From: Erysipelotrichaceae bacterium
GTDB taxonomy: Bacteria > Bacillota_I > Bacilli_A > Erysipelotrichales > Coprobacillaceae
Assembly (NCBI GenBank): GCA_021200395.1
Contig: JAJQGQ010000058.1
Location: forward strand, 1-7,895
Reading direction: 5' to 3'
Length of the DNA stretch: 7,895 bases
Shown: positions 7,336 through 7,895 of the stretch, in pieces
Layout: the number at the start of each line of letters is the position of its first letter
How positions within the stretch are numbered: position 1 is the first letter of the stretch
Position numbers and translations under genes: made by a program
Notes under the pieces: model-generated
Seen by the model: the letters and a program-made list of their open reading frames with translations, nothing else
The model's database searches: none
Told to the model about the DNA's origin: nothing

Positions 7336-7344
7336 TGTTATAAT
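7336..7344 (+). promoter_or_regulatory. Extended -10 promoter of the small-peptide transcript
   Basis: TGTTATAAT is a perfect extended -10 (TGnTATAAT). No good -35 lies 16-18 nt upstream, which is normal for extended -10 promoters. The start would be near 7351, giving a leader of about 23 nt before the first small ORF. Confidence 0.75.
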
Positions 7345-7358
7345 GTTATTGAATTTTT

Positions 7359-7366
7359 AGAGGAGG
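7359..7366 (+). promoter_or_regulatory. Strong ribosome binding site for the 13-residue ORF
   Basis: AGAGGAGG, a near-perfect anti-16S match, ends 7 nt before the ATG at 7374. A site this strong, behind a strong promoter, argues that the tiny ORF is really translated. Confidence 0.8.
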
Positions 7367-7373
7367 ACATACG

Positions 7374-7415
7374 ATGTTTAAACATCCCCATAAAGGAAAG
7401 GTTGGGCATCCATAA
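7374..7415 (+). CDS. 13-residue His/Lys-rich leader peptide, unknown function
   Basis: The ORF encodes MFKHPHKGKVGHP and then TAA. It is basic (three Lys, three His), with no hydrophobic segment and no family I recognise. It is supported by a perfect extended -10 promoter and a near-perfect ribosome binding site at the right distance. The start codon sits in a 14-bp palindrome, GATGTTTAAACATC (7373-7386), and the stretch ACGATGTTTAAAC (7371-7383) recurs with one change downstream at 7543-7555. It precedes the hydrophobic 19-residue ORF by 40 nt on the same predicted mRNA. It could be a leader whose translation controls the second ORF (as mok does for hok), a bioactive peptide, or a structured RNA segment that only looks coding. 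Function is unknown. Confidence 0.5.
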   Translation: MFKHPHKGKVGHP

Positions 7416-7455
7416 GCGAATTACATTATTAAGATTATGAAAGGATAATCCATTC

Positions 7456-7515
7456 ATGGAATATTTGAGTATTATCTTATTAATACTTGTGGTAATAGCT
7501 ATATTAGTGAAATAA
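7456..7515 (+). CDS. 19-residue hydrophobic membrane peptide, possible type I toxin
   Basis: The ORF encodes MEYLSIILLILVVIAILVK. Residues 4-18 are an unbroken hydrophobic stretch, enough for one short membrane helix, ending in Lys. AAAGGA (7440-7445) lies 10 nt upstream. No other in-frame start exists before a stop at 7438-7440. Size and composition resemble Ibs-type (18-19 residue) and other type I toxin peptides, which act at the inner membrane; there is no convincing sequence match to Fst, TxpA, Ldr or holin-like toxins. A terminator, flanking repeats and an opposing promoter downstream support a toxin-antitoxin reading. A KdpF-like small membrane subunit is an alternative, but no partner gene is nearby. 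The coding call is moderately sure; the toxin role is inference. Confidence 0.5.
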   Translation: MEYLSIILLILVVIAILVK

Positions 7516-7518
7516 TAT

Positions 7519-7550
7519 AACTTAAACACTTTTAATACGCAAACGATGTC
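7519..7550 (+). repeat. Direct repeat R1, in 3' UTR of small-peptide mRNA
   Basis: AACTTAAACAC (7519-7529), then 6 nt, TACGCA (7536-7541), 3 nt, and GATGTC (7545-7550). The same three blocks in the same order occur in R2, with only the spacer length changed. R1 lies just after the 19-residue ORF. Confidence 0.7.
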
Positions 7551-7567
7551 TAAACCTAAAATTCACA

Positions 7568-7603
7568 CTAAAAGGAGTGGTGCAACACTCCTTTTAGCTT
7601 TTT
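7568..7603 (+). terminator. Intrinsic terminator of the small-peptide transcript
   Basis: CTAAAAGGAGTG (7568-7579) and CACTCCTTTTAG (7586-7597) form a perfect 12-bp stem with a GTGCAA loop, followed by CTTTTT. On the opposite strand the hairpin is followed by TGTGAATTTT, a weaker terminator signal, so it may also partly stop the antisense RNA. Confidence 0.92.
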
Positions 7604-7637
7604 AACTTAAACACACTACATCTACGCATCAGATGTC
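7604..7637 (+). repeat. Direct repeat R2, beyond the terminator
   Basis: AACTTAAACAC (7604-7614), then 8 nt, TACGCA (7623-7628), 3 nt, and GATGTC (7632-7637). It mirrors R1 in the same orientation across the terminator. Its right end coincides with the predicted start of the antisense RNA. Confidence 0.7.
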
Positions 7638-7643
7638 ATTTAT

Positions 7644-7671
7644 ATTATTGCATATTTTTTTGAATTGTCAA
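7644..7671 (-). promoter_or_regulatory. Convergent promoter for the antisense RNA
   Basis: On the minus strand a perfect TTGACA (7671-7666) is followed after 16 nt by AATAAT (7649-7644), with an extended TG at 7652-7651. It points towards the small-peptide terminator, with no ORF in its path. Confidence 0.6.
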
Positions 7672-7709
7672 CAATTATAATTTTTATGAATTTCACAGAA
7701 GAAAATAAA

Positions 7710-7738
7710 TTGTCAAACATAAATCAATATGATAAAAT
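7710..7738 (+). promoter_or_regulatory. Promoter of the right-edge gene
   Basis: TTGTCA (7710-7715), a 17-nt spacer and TAAAAT (7733-7738), each 5/6 to consensus, plus an extended TG at 7730-7731. The start would be near 7745, about 26 nt before the ATG. Together with the repeat, terminator and antisense promoter this accounts for most of 7516-7770. Confidence 0.75.
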
Positions 7739-7770
7739 TTTATATCATATATTTAGGGGGAGAGATACTA

Positions 7771-7895
7771 ATGAGTGATTTTAATGAATCTGATATTTTA
7801 AATAATCTAAAACACAAACTAAGCAATGAACCGAAGAAACCTCGTCTTTCGAAGTTTACACCATTAATTTTTAGAAGATTTGCTTATAATAATTT
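7771..7895 (+). CDS. Unidentified protein, N-terminal 41 residues (cut by window edge)
   Basis: An open frame starts at ATG 7771 with MSDFNESDILNNLKH and runs through the window end. The ribosome binding site AGGGGGAG (7755-7762) ends 8 nt upstream, and a good promoter lies ahead, so the start is well supported and the gene is its own transcription unit. The visible part is polar and charged, with a Lys/Pro stretch (EPKKPRLSK) and then FTPLIFRRFAY. It has no signal peptide and no membrane helix so far. A polar cytoplasmic tail ahead of a membrane or enzymatic domain is possible. I do not recognise the family from 41 residues. Confidence 0.75.
   Translation, partial: MSDFNESDILNNLKHKLSNEPKKPRLSKFTPLIFRRFAYNN

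Larger units (their letters stand above)
7568..7637 (-). ncRNA. Putative antisense RNA opposing the small-peptide mRNA
   Basis: Inferred from a consensus minus-strand promoter placing a start near 7637 and a terminator hairpin it would meet at 7597-7568. Its 5' end could fold as a 6-bp hairpin (7636-7631 with 7623-7618) with loop GAUGCGU, complementary over five bases to the ACGCA of R1. It would overlap the sense mRNA across the terminator. The 3' end is uncertain because the U-run on this strand is poor; readthrough would make it antisense to R1 and both ORFs. Confidence 0.4.

Noticed and set aside
7338..7529. Minus-strand open frame of 63 codons across the small-peptide locus
   Set aside because: It is antisense to a region with a perfect promoter, strong ribosome binding site and terminator on the plus strand, and it has no ribosome binding site that I can see. 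It could only matter as antisense RNA.
7519..7637. Direct repeats as a CRISPR or transposon end
   Set aside because: Only two imperfect copies with unequal spacing flank a terminator. There are no spacers, no target-site duplications and no transposase nearby.
7728..7733. TATGAT as the -10 of the right-edge gene
   Set aside because: It is only 12 nt from TTGTCA; TAAAAT at 7733-7738 gives the correct 17-nt spacing.

Overview
The window is AT-rich and carries a compact, single-strand arginine biosynthesis operon, a tRNA-responsive T-box leader in front of it, and a small non-classical locus next to the leader. Strong AGGAGG-type ribosome binding sites, sigma-A style promoters, the T-box and heavy AGA/TTA codon use point to a low-GC Firmicute. 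A gut Erysipelotrichia- or Clostridia-like organism is a guess; nothing in the window fixes the genus.

Region 1-184 has no gene. It holds a bidirectional intrinsic terminator that ends the arginine operon, a 16-bp palindrome just after the last stop codon, and an 11-bp inverted repeat next to possible weak promoters.

Region 185-6932 (minus strand, read right to left) is argG-argH-argC-argJ-argB-argF. The genes are spaced by 4-nt overlaps to 12-nt gaps, and most ribosome binding sites overlap the preceding stop codon. Together they encode the acetylated-ornithine cycle (ArgJ, ArgB, ArgC), ornithine carbamoyltransferase (ArgF), and the last two steps from citrulline to arginine (ArgG, ArgH). 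The acetylornithine aminotransferase step (argD) and carbamoyl-phosphate synthetase are not here. For argH and argB the ribosome binding sites favour starts slightly inside the longest open frames.

Region 6933-7240 is the operon's control region: a consensus promoter, a complete T-box leader whose specifier reads CGC (arginine), mutually exclusive antiterminator and terminator hairpins, and the argG ribosome binding site. Uncharged arginine tRNA is therefore the predicted inducer.

Region 7318-7680 is the most unusual part. An extended -10 promoter drives a short plus-strand transcript with two tiny ORFs: a 13-residue His/Lys-rich peptide behind a near-perfect ribosome binding site, and a 19-residue almost purely hydrophobic peptide. 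A strong intrinsic terminator ends it. On the opposite strand, a consensus promoter points back into the terminator. Imperfect direct repeats flank the terminator, and a third partial copy covers the first start codon. This layout resembles type I toxin-antitoxin loci such as Fst/par, but the peptides do not match a family I recognise.

From 7710 to the right edge a separate promoter and ribosome binding site lead into an unidentified plus-strand gene cut off by the window.
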